Assembly: GCA_963659365.1 (NCBI GenBank)
Contig: CAVKTI010000011.1
Span: 1-44,409 of the forward strand
Direction of reading: 5' to 3'
Origin: W0P28-013 sp963659365
GTDB taxonomy: Bacteria; Bacteroidota; Bacteroidia; Bacteroidales; Paludibacteraceae
Length of the DNA stretch: 44,409 nt
The translations under genes and the position numbers were made by a program. Positions 19,210 through 27,467 of this stretch are shown one piece after another; the stretch's first letter is position 1; every line of letters begins with the position of its first letter. The notes under the pieces are model-generated. The model did not search any database, was not told where the DNA came from, and saw nothing but the letters and a program-made list of their open reading frames with translations.

Positions 19210-20343
19210 TCAGCCATTTGCGACGGCTTCCAGCACATTTTTTGTGATGTATGCCAACTGCTCATCGTCGAGTTCGGTGTGCATCGGTAGCGAAAGTACG
19301 CACGCCGCCAAACGCTCGGCCACAGGAAAATCGCCAGCCTTGTAGCGCGGGTCGTGGTAGGCTTTTTGCAGGTGCAACGGCACTGGGTAGTAAATCATCG
19401 ATGGAATGCCGCGGTCGGCCAAGTGTTGGCGCACACGGTCGCGGTCGCAACCGACAAGCCGCAAGGTGTATTGGTGGAACACATGCGTGGTTTGCGGCGC
19501 AACTACAGGCGTGAGAATCTTGTCGCAATGGGCAAAAGCGGCGGTGTAGTAGGCGGCCGCCTTTTGGCGTGCAGCGATGTACTGGTCGAGGTGCGGCAGT
19601 TTGGCGTCCAAAACTGCGGCCTGTATGCTGTCCAAGCGCGAATTGACGCCGACGCGGTCGTGGTGGTAGCGCACCTCCATGCCGTGGTTGGCTATCATGC
19701 GTATTTTGTGCGCCAAATCGTCGTCGTTGGTGAAGAGCGCACCACCATCGCCGTAGCAACCGAGATTTTTCGATGGGAAAAACGAGGTGCAGCCGATATT
19801 TCCCATACAGCCCGATTTTGCGCGCCGTCCATTGGCAAAAGTGTATTCCGCCCCGATACTTTGGCAGGCATCTTCGACCACATAAAGGTGATGCTCGTTG
19901 GCCAGTGCCAGCAGTTGTTCCATATTGGCATTTTGTCCGAACAGATGCACAGGCACAACGGCTTTGGTGCGTGGTGTGATGGCGCGTTTCACCGCCTCGA
20001 TATCGATGTTGAATGTGTCGAAATCGACATCGACCACCACGGGCGTAAGTCCGAGCAGTGCCACCACTTCGGCCGTAGCGATGAATGTGAATGTGGGCGT
20101 GATAACCTCGTCGCCGGGCTTGAGGTCGAGTGCCATCATGGCGATGAGCAGCGCATCGGTGCCGTTGCCCACAGGAATAACATGTTTCACGCCGAGATAC
20201 TGCTCCAAATGCGTCTGAAATTCGGTAACTTTCGCTCCTTTCACAAAAGCCGCCGAATCGATGACAGCCTGTATGCCGCTGTCGATGTCTGTCTTTATTT
20301 TGTCGTATTGCGTACGCAAATCGACCATTTGAATGGATTTCAT
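19210..20343 (-). CDS. DegT/DnrJ/EryC1/StrS-family sugar-nucleotide aminotransferase
   Basis: PLP-dependent transfer of an amino group from glutamate to a keto-sugar nucleotide, in surface polysaccharide synthesis. The 377-residue protein opens with MVDLRTQYDKIKTDIDSGI, typical of the WbpE/WlbC type that makes UDP-2,3-diamino sugars. Motifs: GTDALLIAMMAL, GDEVITPTFTFIATAE (PLP contact), VVEDACQSIGA with the cofactor Asp, and SFFPSKNLGCYGDGG with the Schiff-base Lys. Length is normal. It stands alone with no other polysaccharide gene next to it; its leader is a word mosaic shared with other genes (20346-20565). First gene outside the integrated element. Confidence 0.85.
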   Translation of the reverse strand: MKSIQMVDLRTQYDKIKTDIDSGIQAVIDSAAFVKGAKVTEFQTHLEQYLGVKHVIPVGNGTDALLIAMMALDLKPGDEVITPTFTFIATAEVVALLGLTPVVVDVDFDTFNIDIEAVKRAITPRTKAVVPVHLFGQNANMEQLLALANEHHLYVVEDACQSIGAEYTFANGRRAKSGCMGNIGCTSFFPSKNLGCYGDGGALFTNDDDLAHKIRMIANHGMEVRYHHDRVGVNSRLDSIQAAVLDAKLPHLDQYIAARQKAAAYYTAAFAHCDKILTPVVAPQTTHVFHQYTLRLVGCDRDRVRQHLADRGIPSMIYYPVPLHLQKAYHDPRYKAGDFPVAERLAACVLSLPMHTELDDEQLAYITKNVLEAVANG

Positions 20344-20345
20344 AT

Positions 20346-20565
20346 CGGAATTTCAAATTTCAAATTTCAAATTTCAGATTGGGTTGATTAGTCGTTGAAG
20401 CGTTTAATCGTTGAACTGTTGAATCGTTTCGGACGCACTCGGTGCGTCCCTACTTTTCACTTTCAACTTTATACACTTTCAAACTAAATTTTGTCTATGT
20501 TCTATCTTCTTAAAATCTCCTCTTGCTACTTGCTTCTTGCTACTCGCTACTTGTCTGCAAAGATA
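20346..20565 (-). other. Intergenic word mosaic in front of the aminotransferase gene
   Basis: Read on the minus strand: (agtagcaag)n, gattttaagaagatagaacatagac, tttgaaagtgtataaagttgaaagtg, the GGACGCAC palindrome, cgattcaacagttcaacg, atcaacccaat, then four units of atttgaaattt up to the start codon. The same modules in the same order stand before aspS (27238-27440, plus strand). No ORF. Confidence 0.7.
20431..20449. repeat. Palindromic intergenic repeat, copy 1
   Basis: GGACGCACTCGGTGCGTCC: 8-bp perfect arms with a TCG loop. Family members at 22840, 27343, 29281, 41331 and 43667. Confidence 0.9.
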
Positions 20566-20611
20566 CTTATTTTTTGCACAAACTGTTTTTTCGTATCTCC
20601 TTTTTTTTTTC

Positions 20612-20619
20612 TATTTTTG
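20612..20619 (+). promoter_or_regulatory. -7 box of the DPP4 gene
   Basis: TATTTTTG fits TAnnTTTG and lies 18 bases before the ATG at 20638, after a T-rich stretch. Confidence 0.5.
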
Positions 20620-20637
20620 CAACAAATTATTACTCTT

Positions 20638-22797
20638 ATGCGGTATCTTCTATCGTTTTGTTTGTTGTGGCTCTCTGTATGGTCGTTTGGAGCGCAGCCA
20701 CAAGCCTATTTAGAGGCGTTTACGCGCGGCGATTACAAGCCAAAACGCCCCACCGAGGTCTATCACATGAACGATGGACAGCGTTATGCGTCGCTGAGCG
20801 ACGACGGCAAACGCATTGTGGCTTACGACTATGCGTCGGGTAAGGCGGTTGCTACGCTGTTCGACATCGACAAAATTGCTGATTGCCCGATTGCAAAAAT
20901 CGAAGGTTACACCTTTTCGGCCGACGAAGAGCGGTTGCTCGTGCATACCGATTCGCACAAAATCTACCGCCGCTCGGTCACGGCTTCGTACTATGTCTAT
21001 TATCTGAAACGCAACAAAATAGAGCCGTTGAGCGATACCGACAATGTGGCGCAAGAGGCCTGTTTCTCGCCCAACGGACGCATTGTGGCGTTTGCGCGCG
21101 ACAACAATCTGTTTCTGAAAAAACTCGATTTTGGCACCGAACTCGCCATCACCACCGACGGCGCAAAAGGCAAAATTATCAACGGCACGCCCGACTGGGT
21201 TTACGAAGAGGAATTTTGCAAAACGCGCTATTTCGAGTGGAGTGCCGACAGCAAACTGCTGGCTTATGTGCGCTTCGACGAGAGCGAAGTTGGCGAATAT
21301 ACTTTCCAAAATTTTGCCGACGGCTATCCGACCTCGATTTCGTACAAATATCCGCGTGCTGGCGGCAAAAATTCGAGCGTGCAACTGCTTGTGTACGATG
21401 TGCAGAACCGCACCACCAAACAGATGCACTTCGATAGCGATGCGGACATCTATATTCCGATAATTCGCTGGACAAACGATGCCAATACGCTGGCGGCCGT
21501 GCGTTTGAACCGCTCGCAGACGCAGTTAGACCTGCTGGCGTTCAATGCGCGCTCGGGCGTGGCACGCCGCATTTTGAGCGAATCGGGCGCAGTTTTTGTC
21601 GATTATGCCAACTTGAACAGCCTGCATTTCAATGCCGACAACAGTTTTGTGGCGATGAGCGAGCGCGACGGCTGGCGGCATCTCTATCTGTTCGATGCCA
21701 ATGGTTCGTTGCTGCGGCAAATCACATCAGGCAAGTGGGATGTAACCGACTTCTACGGCTACGACGAGCAGACGAAAACCGCCTATTTCCAAGCCGCCAA
21801 AGAGTCGCCTATCAATCGCGAAGTGTACCGAACCGATGCCAAAGGCAATTTGTCGCGCATTGGCACGGGCGTGGGCATTTGCAGTGCGGAGTTTTCGGCG
21901 CGGTTCGCCTATGCCATCTACCAATTCAACAACGCCGAAACGCCAAACTGCTACACCATAATAAATAGCAAAGGCAAAACACTGCGCACGCTCGAAGAAA
22001 ATGCTGCACTCAAAACTCTGACGGACGAATTGGAGTTGCCACACAAAGAATTTTTCACTTTCCAAACATCGGAAGGCATTGCGCTGAACGGTTGGATTGT
22101 GAAGCCCAAAACTGTGGAAACTGGCGCAAAATTACCGCTGGTGATGGTGCAGTACAGCGGTCCCAATTCGCAAGAGGTGTTGAATCGTTTTCATCTCGAT
22201 TGGGAGTACTACTTGCCGCAGATGGGCTTTGTGGTGGCCTGCGTCGATGGGCGTGGCACTGGCGCACGCGGCCGCGATTTTCGCACTTGCACCTACAAAA
22301 AACTCGGCGAATTGGAAACGAAAGACCAAGTGGAAGCCGCACAATATCTCGGCACGCTCGATTTTGTCGATAGCGAGCGCATTGCCATTTGGGGCTGGAG
22401 TTACGGCGGATTCATCACATTGAGTTGCCTCACCAACGGCGGCGGCGCGTTCAAAGCGGGCATTGCTATTGCGCCTGTAACCGATTGGCACTACTACGAC
22501 ACAGCCTACGGCGAGCGTTTTATGAACCGTCCGCAGGAGAACGACCGTGGCTATGCGCAGGCCAGTCTGCTCGACAAAGCCGACCGCTTGCAAGGCAAAC
22601 TGCTGCTCGTTCACGGCACCGCCGATGACAATGTGCATACGCAGCAGTCGTGGCTCTACATCGAAAAATTGGTAGAGGCTGGCAAACAGTTCGAAATGCA
22701 ATTTTATCCCAACAAAAACCACAGCATACTCGGCGCAGAAACACGCTTGCATCTCTACACACGCTGCACACGCTTCTTGCAGCAACACTTAAAATAG
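20638..22797 (+). CDS. Dipeptidyl peptidase IV (S9 family)
   Basis: Removes Xaa-Pro or Xaa-Ala dipeptides from peptide N-termini in the periplasm. The ATG at 20638 gives a signal peptide (MRYLLSFCLLWLSVWSFGAQ) and 719 residues, the usual DPP4 length; an earlier start at 20491 would add a non-signal extension. Residues ~50-470 are the beta-propeller (DWVYEEEF, the substrate N-terminus binding Glu pair), ~480-719 the alpha/beta hydrolase. Catalytic triad: Ser588 in GWSYGG, Asp663 in GTADDN and His695 in NKNHS. Typical of peptide-fermenting Bacteroidales. Confidence 0.92.
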   Translation: MRYLLSFCLLWLSVWSFGAQPQAYLEAFTRGDYKPKRPTEVYHMNDGQRYASLSDDGKRIVAYDYASGKAVATLFDIDKIADCPIAKIEGYTFSADEERLLVHTDSHKIYRRSVTASYYVYYLKRNKIEPLSDTDNVAQEACFSPNGRIVAFARDNNLFLKKLDFGTELAITTDGAKGKIINGTPDWVYEEEFCKTRYFEWSADSKLLAYVRFDESEVGEYTFQNFADGYPTSISYKYPRAGGKNSSVQLLVYDVQNRTTKQMHFDSDADIYIPIIRWTNDANTLAAVRLNRSQTQLDLLAFNARSGVARRILSESGAVFVDYANLNSLHFNADNSFVAMSERDGWRHLYLFDANGSLLRQITSGKWDVTDFYGYDEQTKTAYFQAAKESPINREVYRTDAKGNLSRIGTGVGICSAEFSARFAYAIYQFNNAETPNCYTIINSKGKTLRTLEENAALKTLTDELELPHKEFFTFQTSEGIALNGWIVKPKTVETGAKLPLVMVQYSGPNSQEVLNRFHLDWEYYLPQMGFVVACVDGRGTGARGRDFRTCTYKKLGELETKDQVEAAQYLGTLDFVDSERIAIWGWSYGGFITLSCLTNGGGAFKAGIAIAPVTDWHYYDTAYGERFMNRPQENDRGYAQASLLDKADRLQGKLLLVHGTADDNVHTQQSWLYIEKLVEAGKQFEMQFYPNKNHSILGAETRLHLYTRCTRFLQQHLK

Positions 22798-22839
22798 TGG
22801 GAAAGTGAATAAAGTTGAAAGTGAAAAGTAAAAAAGTAG

Positions 22840-22858
22840 GGACGCACCGAGTGCGTCC
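22840..22858. repeat. Palindromic intergenic repeat, copy 2
   Basis: GGACGCACCGAGTGCGTCC, preceded by gaaagtgaaaagta and followed by attcagcgattca, the same flanking words as copies 1 and 3. Confidence 0.9.
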
Positions 22859-22900
22859 GAAACAAAAACATTCAATAATTCAGCGATTCAAAACGGGACA

Positions 22901-24109
22901 ATGAGGAGGCAATTGGTTCTAAATGACGATGGGGCAATAATTTCCCACTATTTGCAAAATCGGGATACGGTTTTTGCAACGCCTTATGCCGTTGTTGCGC
23001 AACAACTGTTGGCTGACAAATGCCAAACAGAGAAGCGTGCAACAACCGACATCGCATCCGAACCAATGGTACAATATGGATTATTCCCCGAATTTTTCAA
23101 TGTTCCATTTGCACCTGTCGATAATCCAAAATTCACTTTTATCGATCTGTTTGCTGGTATCGGTGGATTCAGAATGGCGCTGCAAAACATTGGCGGAAAA
23201 TGCGTTTACTCTTCAGAATGGGACGAGCAGGCAAAAAAAACATATTTTATCAATTACGGAGAAATTCCGTTTGGCGACATAACAAAAGAATCGACAAAAT
23301 CGTTCATTCCCGACAATTTTGATGTTCTGTGCGCTGGCTTTCCCTGTCAAGCCTTCTCTTTGGCGGGGAAACGATTGGGATTTGAAGAAACACGCGGCAC
23401 GCTCTTTTTTGATGTGGCAGAAATTATTCGCCGCAAGCGTCCTAAAGCCTTTTTTCTTGAGAATGTTAAAGGACTGCTCATTCACGACAAAGGCAAAACT
23501 ATTCAAACGATTTTGAAAGTTTTGAGGGACGATTTGGACTATTATGTTCCAACGCCACAAATTGTAAATGCAATGAATTTTGGCGTGCCACAACATCGCG
23601 AAAGGGTTTACATCGTTGGTTTCAGAAAAGACCAAAATGTGAGCGAATTTGCCTATCCCACACCAACCGACCAATCGAAAACATTTGCCGATGTAAAGGA
23701 AAAGAGTGTGGTTTCGGCCAAATACTACCTATCGACCCAATATGTGCGGACGCTTGTGGCACACAAAGAACGCCACGCCGCCAAAGGCAATGGCTTTGGC
23801 TACGAAATAATTCCCGACGACGGTGTCGCAAACGCCATAGTCGTGGGCGGTATGGGGCGCGAACGCAATCTTGTGATAGACAATCGTTTGGAAGATTTTA
23901 CGCCTGTTACGCACATCAAAGGCGAAGTAAATCGCCAAGGATTGCGCAAAATGACCCCACGCGAGTGGGCGCGCTTGCAAGGTTTTCCCGATAATTTCAT
24001 CATCGGAGTAGCCGATGCATCTGCATATAAGCAATTCGGAAATTCAGTTGCTGTGCCAGCTATTCAAGCCACCGCCCAAGAAATTATTAACCGCATAAAA
24101 CTGAACTGA
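22901..24109 (+). CDS. DNA cytosine-5 methyltransferase (type II restriction-modification)
   Basis: Methylates cytosine at C5 in a specific DNA site. The 402-residue protein has a ~75-residue N-terminal extension, then motif I FIDLFAGIGGF (80-90), motif IV GFPCQAFS with catalytic Cys149, motif VI ENVKGL (187-192), motif VIII-like QHRERVYIVGF, and the C-terminal motifs IX-X (REWARLQGFP, YKQFGNSVAVP). The variable region between VIII and IX is the target recognition domain (~235-330). The restriction gene starts 1 base after its stop. It sits in the backbone, not in the element, yet is a likely acquired cassette. Confidence 0.93.
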   Translation: MRRQLVLNDDGAIISHYLQNRDTVFATPYAVVAQQLLADKCQTEKRATTDIASEPMVQYGLFPEFFNVPFAPVDNPKFTFIDLFAGIGGFRMALQNIGGKCVYSSEWDEQAKKTYFINYGEIPFGDITKESTKSFIPDNFDVLCAGFPCQAFSLAGKRLGFEETRGTLFFDVAEIIRRKRPKAFFLENVKGLLIHDKGKTIQTILKVLRDDLDYYVPTPQIVNAMNFGVPQHRERVYIVGFRKDQNVSEFAYPTPTDQSKTFADVKEKSVVSAKYYLSTQYVRTLVAHKERHAAKGNGFGYEIIPDDGVANAIVVGGMGRERNLVIDNRLEDFTPVTHIKGEVNRQGLRKMTPREWARLQGFPDNFIIGVADASAYKQFGNSVAVPAIQATAQEIINRIKLN

Positions 24110-24110
24110 C

Positions 24111-24713
24111 ATGAGCATTTTGAAAGATTTACACATTGTCGTTTCTGGCGACACACAAGCGGGAATCTTGTTCGAAAACATATTTCCGAACAAAACATTT
24201 TTGGATATTTCGTATGAAAAACCATCGCAATATATCAAAATATATTGGGACGAATTTGTGCGAAAAGGGAAGCCAAATTTGAACGGACAATTTTTCGAAA
24301 TTCTTATCAGCACACTGTTGTATAGAGAGCATCTTCTCCCCTTTTATTTGCAGGCAAAAGTGGCGTTTGTGCCAAATGTTAATTTCGATATTTTGTTGTA
24401 TAGCAAGGAGTATGGTCCGATAAGCCTTTCGCTAAAAACGAGTCTGCGCGAACGCTACAAACAGGCTGATTTAGAGTCGATTGCACTCAAATATGTACAC
24501 CGTAAAGCCAAATCTTTTCTCTTGACAATGGAAGAAAACGAAGGTGCAAAGGTTAAGGAAAAAATCCTATCGGGCGATGTTATTGGCATCGATGGAGTTG
24601 TGATTTGCTCCCTGCAAGACATTGATATTTTGATAGAGAAACTGCATCGTATCAACTTTGAATTGGCAGGTACAGTAAGCATAATTCAAAGTTCTCACAT
24701 TGTGCAAGAATAA
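24111..24713 (+). CDS. Type II restriction endonuclease, PD-(D/E)XK-like
   Basis: Partner of the cytosine methyltransferase. A 200-residue protein with a likely PD-(D/E)XK core: FDILLYSKEYGPISLSLKTS has Asp93 and the S-L-K lysine Lys109, followed by the basic RERYKQADLE helix. The segment ISLKTSLRERYKQADLE recurs, to my knowledge, in a group of restriction enzymes; HaeII-like enzymes are one candidate, but specificity cannot be read here. ATG follows the methyltransferase stop by one base, giving methyltransferase-first order and co-translation. Confidence 0.75.
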   Translation: MSILKDLHIVVSGDTQAGILFENIFPNKTFLDISYEKPSQYIKIYWDEFVRKGKPNLNGQFFEILISTLLYREHLLPFYLQAKVAFVPNVNFDILLYSKEYGPISLSLKTSLRERYKQADLESIALKYVHRKAKSFLLTMEENEGAKVKEKILSGDVIGIDGVVICSLQDIDILIEKLHRINFELAGTVSIIQSSHIVQE

Positions 24714-24732
24714 CCCAAACAGCCAGAAAAAG

Positions 24733-24767
24733 TTTATAGGTTATAGGTTATAGGTTATAGGTTATAG
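24733..24767 (+). repeat. Heptamer array (GTTATAG)
   Basis: One TTTATAG and four perfect GTTATAG units in tandem (24740-24767), followed by degenerate AGATAG/GTAAAG words. Shorter relatives occur at 29237-29265 and 41358-41382. Confidence 0.9.
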
Positions 24768-24949
24768 AAGATAGAGTAAAGACAAAAGACCAATTATTTG
24801 AAAATTTGAAAATTTGAATATTGTTTTGCCTCACAGACTTTCACTAACGCGCTAAACTTCTCAACTTTTCAACGACCAATCAACCAATCAACTGATCAAC
24901 TAATCAACCTAATTTGAAATTTGAAATCTGAAATTAAAAAAAGTTTACC
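24768..24949 (+). other. Intergenic word mosaic before the sugar transporter
   Basis: No ORF. Order of words: gtaaagacaaaag, attatttgaaaatttgaaaa, ttttgcctcacagac, tcactaacgcgctaaac, ccaatcaaccaatcaactga, and atttgaaatttgaaatct before the start codon. The segment ttgcc-cacagac-tcac-aa-gcg-taaac also occurs at 37212-37240 and, inverted, at 43535-43570. Confidence 0.6.
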
Positions 24950-26224
24950 ATGAAAAATCAAAAAACCAACACTCTGGCCATCGCTGTGATGTTTTGCCTG
25001 TTCTTTATGATTGCCTTCGTTACGCATTTTGCGGGTTCGATGGGCGTGATTGTAAAAAATCAGTTCCTTGGCGACAGCAGTAGCGCGAAGGCACTTTCGC
25101 AACTCGGTTCGCTTGCCAATTTCATCGCTTACGCCTGCATGGGCATTCCAGGCGGCCTCATTCTTAAACGCCGCGGCTACAAATTTACGGCACTTTTGGC
25201 CGTTTGCATCGGTTTGGTGGGTGTCGCCATTCAGTGGATTTCGGGGCCTGCCGAGTCGTTTCTCGTCTATGTGATTGGCGCACTCGTTGCCGGATTCTCG
25301 ATGTGTCTGCTCAATATCGTGGTCAATCCAATGCTCAACACGCTGGGCGGCGGCGGCAACACAGGCAACCGCTTGATGCAGTTTGGCGGTTCGTGCAACT
25401 CGATTGGCGGCACGCTTGCCCCCGTTTTGCTAGGCTATCTGATTGGTAGCAATTTCGAAAACGCTTCGGTGGGCGATGTGGCACCAGCCATGATTATCGC
25501 TATGGTGATTTTTGCGCTTGCAGCGGTCATCATCGGTTTTACAAAAATTCCAGAACCGCACATGGAAACGCCCGAAGAGCGTGCCGCTCGCAAGGCTGGA
25601 CGCATTGTCAAAGACGAACACAGCCCACTTTCGTTCCGCCATTTTGTGTTGGGAGCAGTGGCCATTTTCCTCTATATGGGCTTGGAAATCGGCATTCCAA
25701 ACACGGCAAATGTCTATTTTTCTGAAATAAAATGGATTGGTCCAGCACTCACAGGTGCTATGATTAGCGGCTATTTTCTCTGTATGATGATAGGCCGACT
25801 TTGTGGCGGATTGCTTGGCGGCAAAGTGTCGTCGCGGGCGATGTTGGCGGCCACCGCCTTGCTTGGCATTGTTTTTTGCCTCTGCATTATGTTCTTGCCC
25901 GAATCGATCACAGTTTCGCTGTTTGGCAAAACAATCCCGCTGGCACTCGTTTTTGTGATGCTTTGCGGACTTTGTACCTCCATCATGTGGGGCGCAATTT
26001 TCAACCTCGCCACCGAAGGTTTGGGACGCTACACAGCCACGGCATCAGGCATTTTCATGACTCTCGTTTGCGGCGGCGGCATCATCCCATTTTTGCAAAA
26101 TTTGCTGGCCGACCACATCGGCTCGTTGCAGAGTTACGGACTGCTGGCCATTTGTATGCTTTACCTTGTCTATTACGCATTTTTTGGCTCGAAAAATGTG
26201 AATACCGACATCAAAACTGAATAA
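24950..26224 (+). CDS. MFS sugar transporter, FucP/FHS type
   Basis: Proton-coupled sugar uptake through the inner membrane, likely glucose or galactose. The 424-residue protein has 12 hydrophobic segments, a central charged loop (PEERAARKAGRIVKDEHSP), and family features: N-terminal FFMIAFVTHFAGSMGVIVKN, PGGLILKRRGYK between helices 2 and 3, and NPMLNTLGGGGNTGNRLMQF in helix 4-5. The ROK kinase gene follows after 19 bases, so uptake and phosphorylation are coupled in one operon. Confidence 0.85.
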   Translation: MKNQKTNTLAIAVMFCLFFMIAFVTHFAGSMGVIVKNQFLGDSSSAKALSQLGSLANFIAYACMGIPGGLILKRRGYKFTALLAVCIGLVGVAIQWISGPAESFLVYVIGALVAGFSMCLLNIVVNPMLNTLGGGGNTGNRLMQFGGSCNSIGGTLAPVLLGYLIGSNFENASVGDVAPAMIIAMVIFALAAVIIGFTKIPEPHMETPEERAARKAGRIVKDEHSPLSFRHFVLGAVAIFLYMGLEIGIPNTANVYFSEIKWIGPALTGAMISGYFLCMMIGRLCGGLLGGKVSSRAMLAATALLGIVFCLCIMFLPESITVSLFGKTIPLALVFVMLCGLCTSIMWGAIFNLATEGLGRYTATASGIFMTLVCGGGIIPFLQNLLADHIGSLQSYGLLAICMLYLVYYAFFGSKNVNTDIKTE

Positions 26225-26243
26225 ACAGAAAATCCCAGATATT

Positions 26244-27206
26244 ATGGAAAAACCTTATGTAGTCGGCATCGACATCGGTGCTACAACCGCCAAAATTGGG
26301 CTCGTCGATATGCGCGGCAATGTGCTGGCGCAGACCGCCATTCGCAGTAACGATACCACTGACGCTCAGCAGTTTATCGACAATTTATGCGACGCTGTGC
26401 GCAAAATAGTGGAGCAAAATTACAGCCTGTCGCAAATTCGCGGCATCGGCATTGGCGCACCCAACGCCAATTTCTACAAAGGCACCATCGAAAACACGGT
26501 GAATCTCACTTGGGGCGGTGCAAAAATCATTCCGTTTTCGGAGATGATGACGGCGTGTATCGGTCTGCCAGTGCGCATTACCAACGATGCCAACGCCGCC
26601 GCAGTGGGCGAAATGACCTACGGCGTGGCGCGCGGCATGAAAAATTTTATCATGATAACGCTCGGCACTGGCGTTGGCTCGGGCATTGTGGTGAATGGCG
26701 AAGTGCTGCTCGGCCACGACGGTTTTGCTGGCGAACTTGGGCATGTAACTATGATACGCAACAACGGTCGCCTCTGCGGCTGCGGCAAAACGGGCTGCCT
26801 CGAAGCCTACGCATCGGCCACAGGCGTGGCGCGCACCGCACGCGAACTGCTCGAAACGACCGACCGTCAGAGCCTTTTGCGCAACATTCCGCCCGAGGAC
26901 ATCACCTCGAAAGATGTGTTCGACGCAGCAAAGCAGGACGACGAATTGGCTTGCGAAATTTTCTCTTTCACAGGCAAAATGCTCGGCGAGGCGTTGGCCG
27001 ATTTTGTGGCATTCAGTTCGCCCGAAGCCATCGTGCTGTTTGGCGGCCTCACCAAAGCGGGCGACCTCATCATGAAACCTGTAGTCGAAAGCATGAACGC
27101 CAATGTGATGCCACTCTGGAAAAACAAAATCAAAGTGCTGCTCTCGCAACTAAAAGAGTCCGACGCCGCCATTCTCGGTGCAAGCGCACTGGCGTGGGAG
27201 TTGTGA
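26244..27206 (+). CDS. ROK-family glucokinase
   Basis: Phosphorylates glucose or a related hexose with ATP. The 320-residue protein has the phosphate-binding motif GIDIGATTAKIGLVD (9-23), the catalytic Asp in ITNDANAAAVGE, the ATP motif TLGTGVGSGIVVNG and the ROK zinc motif LCGCGKTGCLEAYAS with its three Cys. No N-terminal HTH, so it is a kinase and not a ROK repressor. It is the second gene of the transporter operon. Confidence 0.9.
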   Translation: MEKPYVVGIDIGATTAKIGLVDMRGNVLAQTAIRSNDTTDAQQFIDNLCDAVRKIVEQNYSLSQIRGIGIGAPNANFYKGTIENTVNLTWGGAKIIPFSEMMTACIGLPVRITNDANAAAVGEMTYGVARGMKNFIMITLGTGVGSGIVVNGEVLLGHDGFAGELGHVTMIRNNGRLCGCGKTGCLEAYASATGVARTARELLETTDRQSLLRNIPPEDITSKDVFDAAKQDDELACEIFSFTGKMLGEALADFVAFSSPEAIVLFGGLTKAGDLIMKPVVESMNANVMPLWKNKIKVLLSQLKESDAAILGASALAWEL

Positions 27207-27467
27207 TGTGGCAGAGCCGCGATGACAAATTTTTAGTAGCAAGATGTGAGTAGCAAGTAGCAAGTAGAGATTTTAAGAGCATAGAAAATAGAGCATAGAC
27301 AAAATCAGTGTGAAAGTCTATAAAGCGAAAAGTGAAAAGTAGGGACGCACCGAGTGCGTCCGAAACGATTCAACAGTTCAACGATTAAACGCTTCAACAA
27401 CCAATTACCCCAATCAACCCCAATCTGTAACTCTAAAACTTGAAACAATAAGAAAAACAAATAAAAT
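27207..27467 (+). other. Intergenic word mosaic before aspS
   Basis: No ORF. Order: gtagcaag/agtagcaagtagcaag units, gattttaagagcatagaaa and gagcatagacaaaat, gtgtgaaagtctataaagcg, the GGACGCAC palindrome (27343), acgattcaacagttcaacga, ttaaacgcttcaacaacc, caatcaacccc. This is the same order as found on the minus strand at 20346-20565. Confidence 0.7.
27343..27361. repeat. Palindromic intergenic repeat, copy 3
   Basis: GGACGCACCGAGTGCGTCC, identical to copy 2, flanked by aaaagtag and gaaacgattcaac. Confidence 0.9.

Noticed and set aside
20491..20637. N-terminal extension of DPP4
   Set aside because: It is translated mosaic and promoter sequence; the ATG at 20638 gives a proper signal peptide.
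24733..24767. CRISPR-like array
   Set aside because: The repeats are 7 bp in direct tandem without spacers; no cas gene is present.
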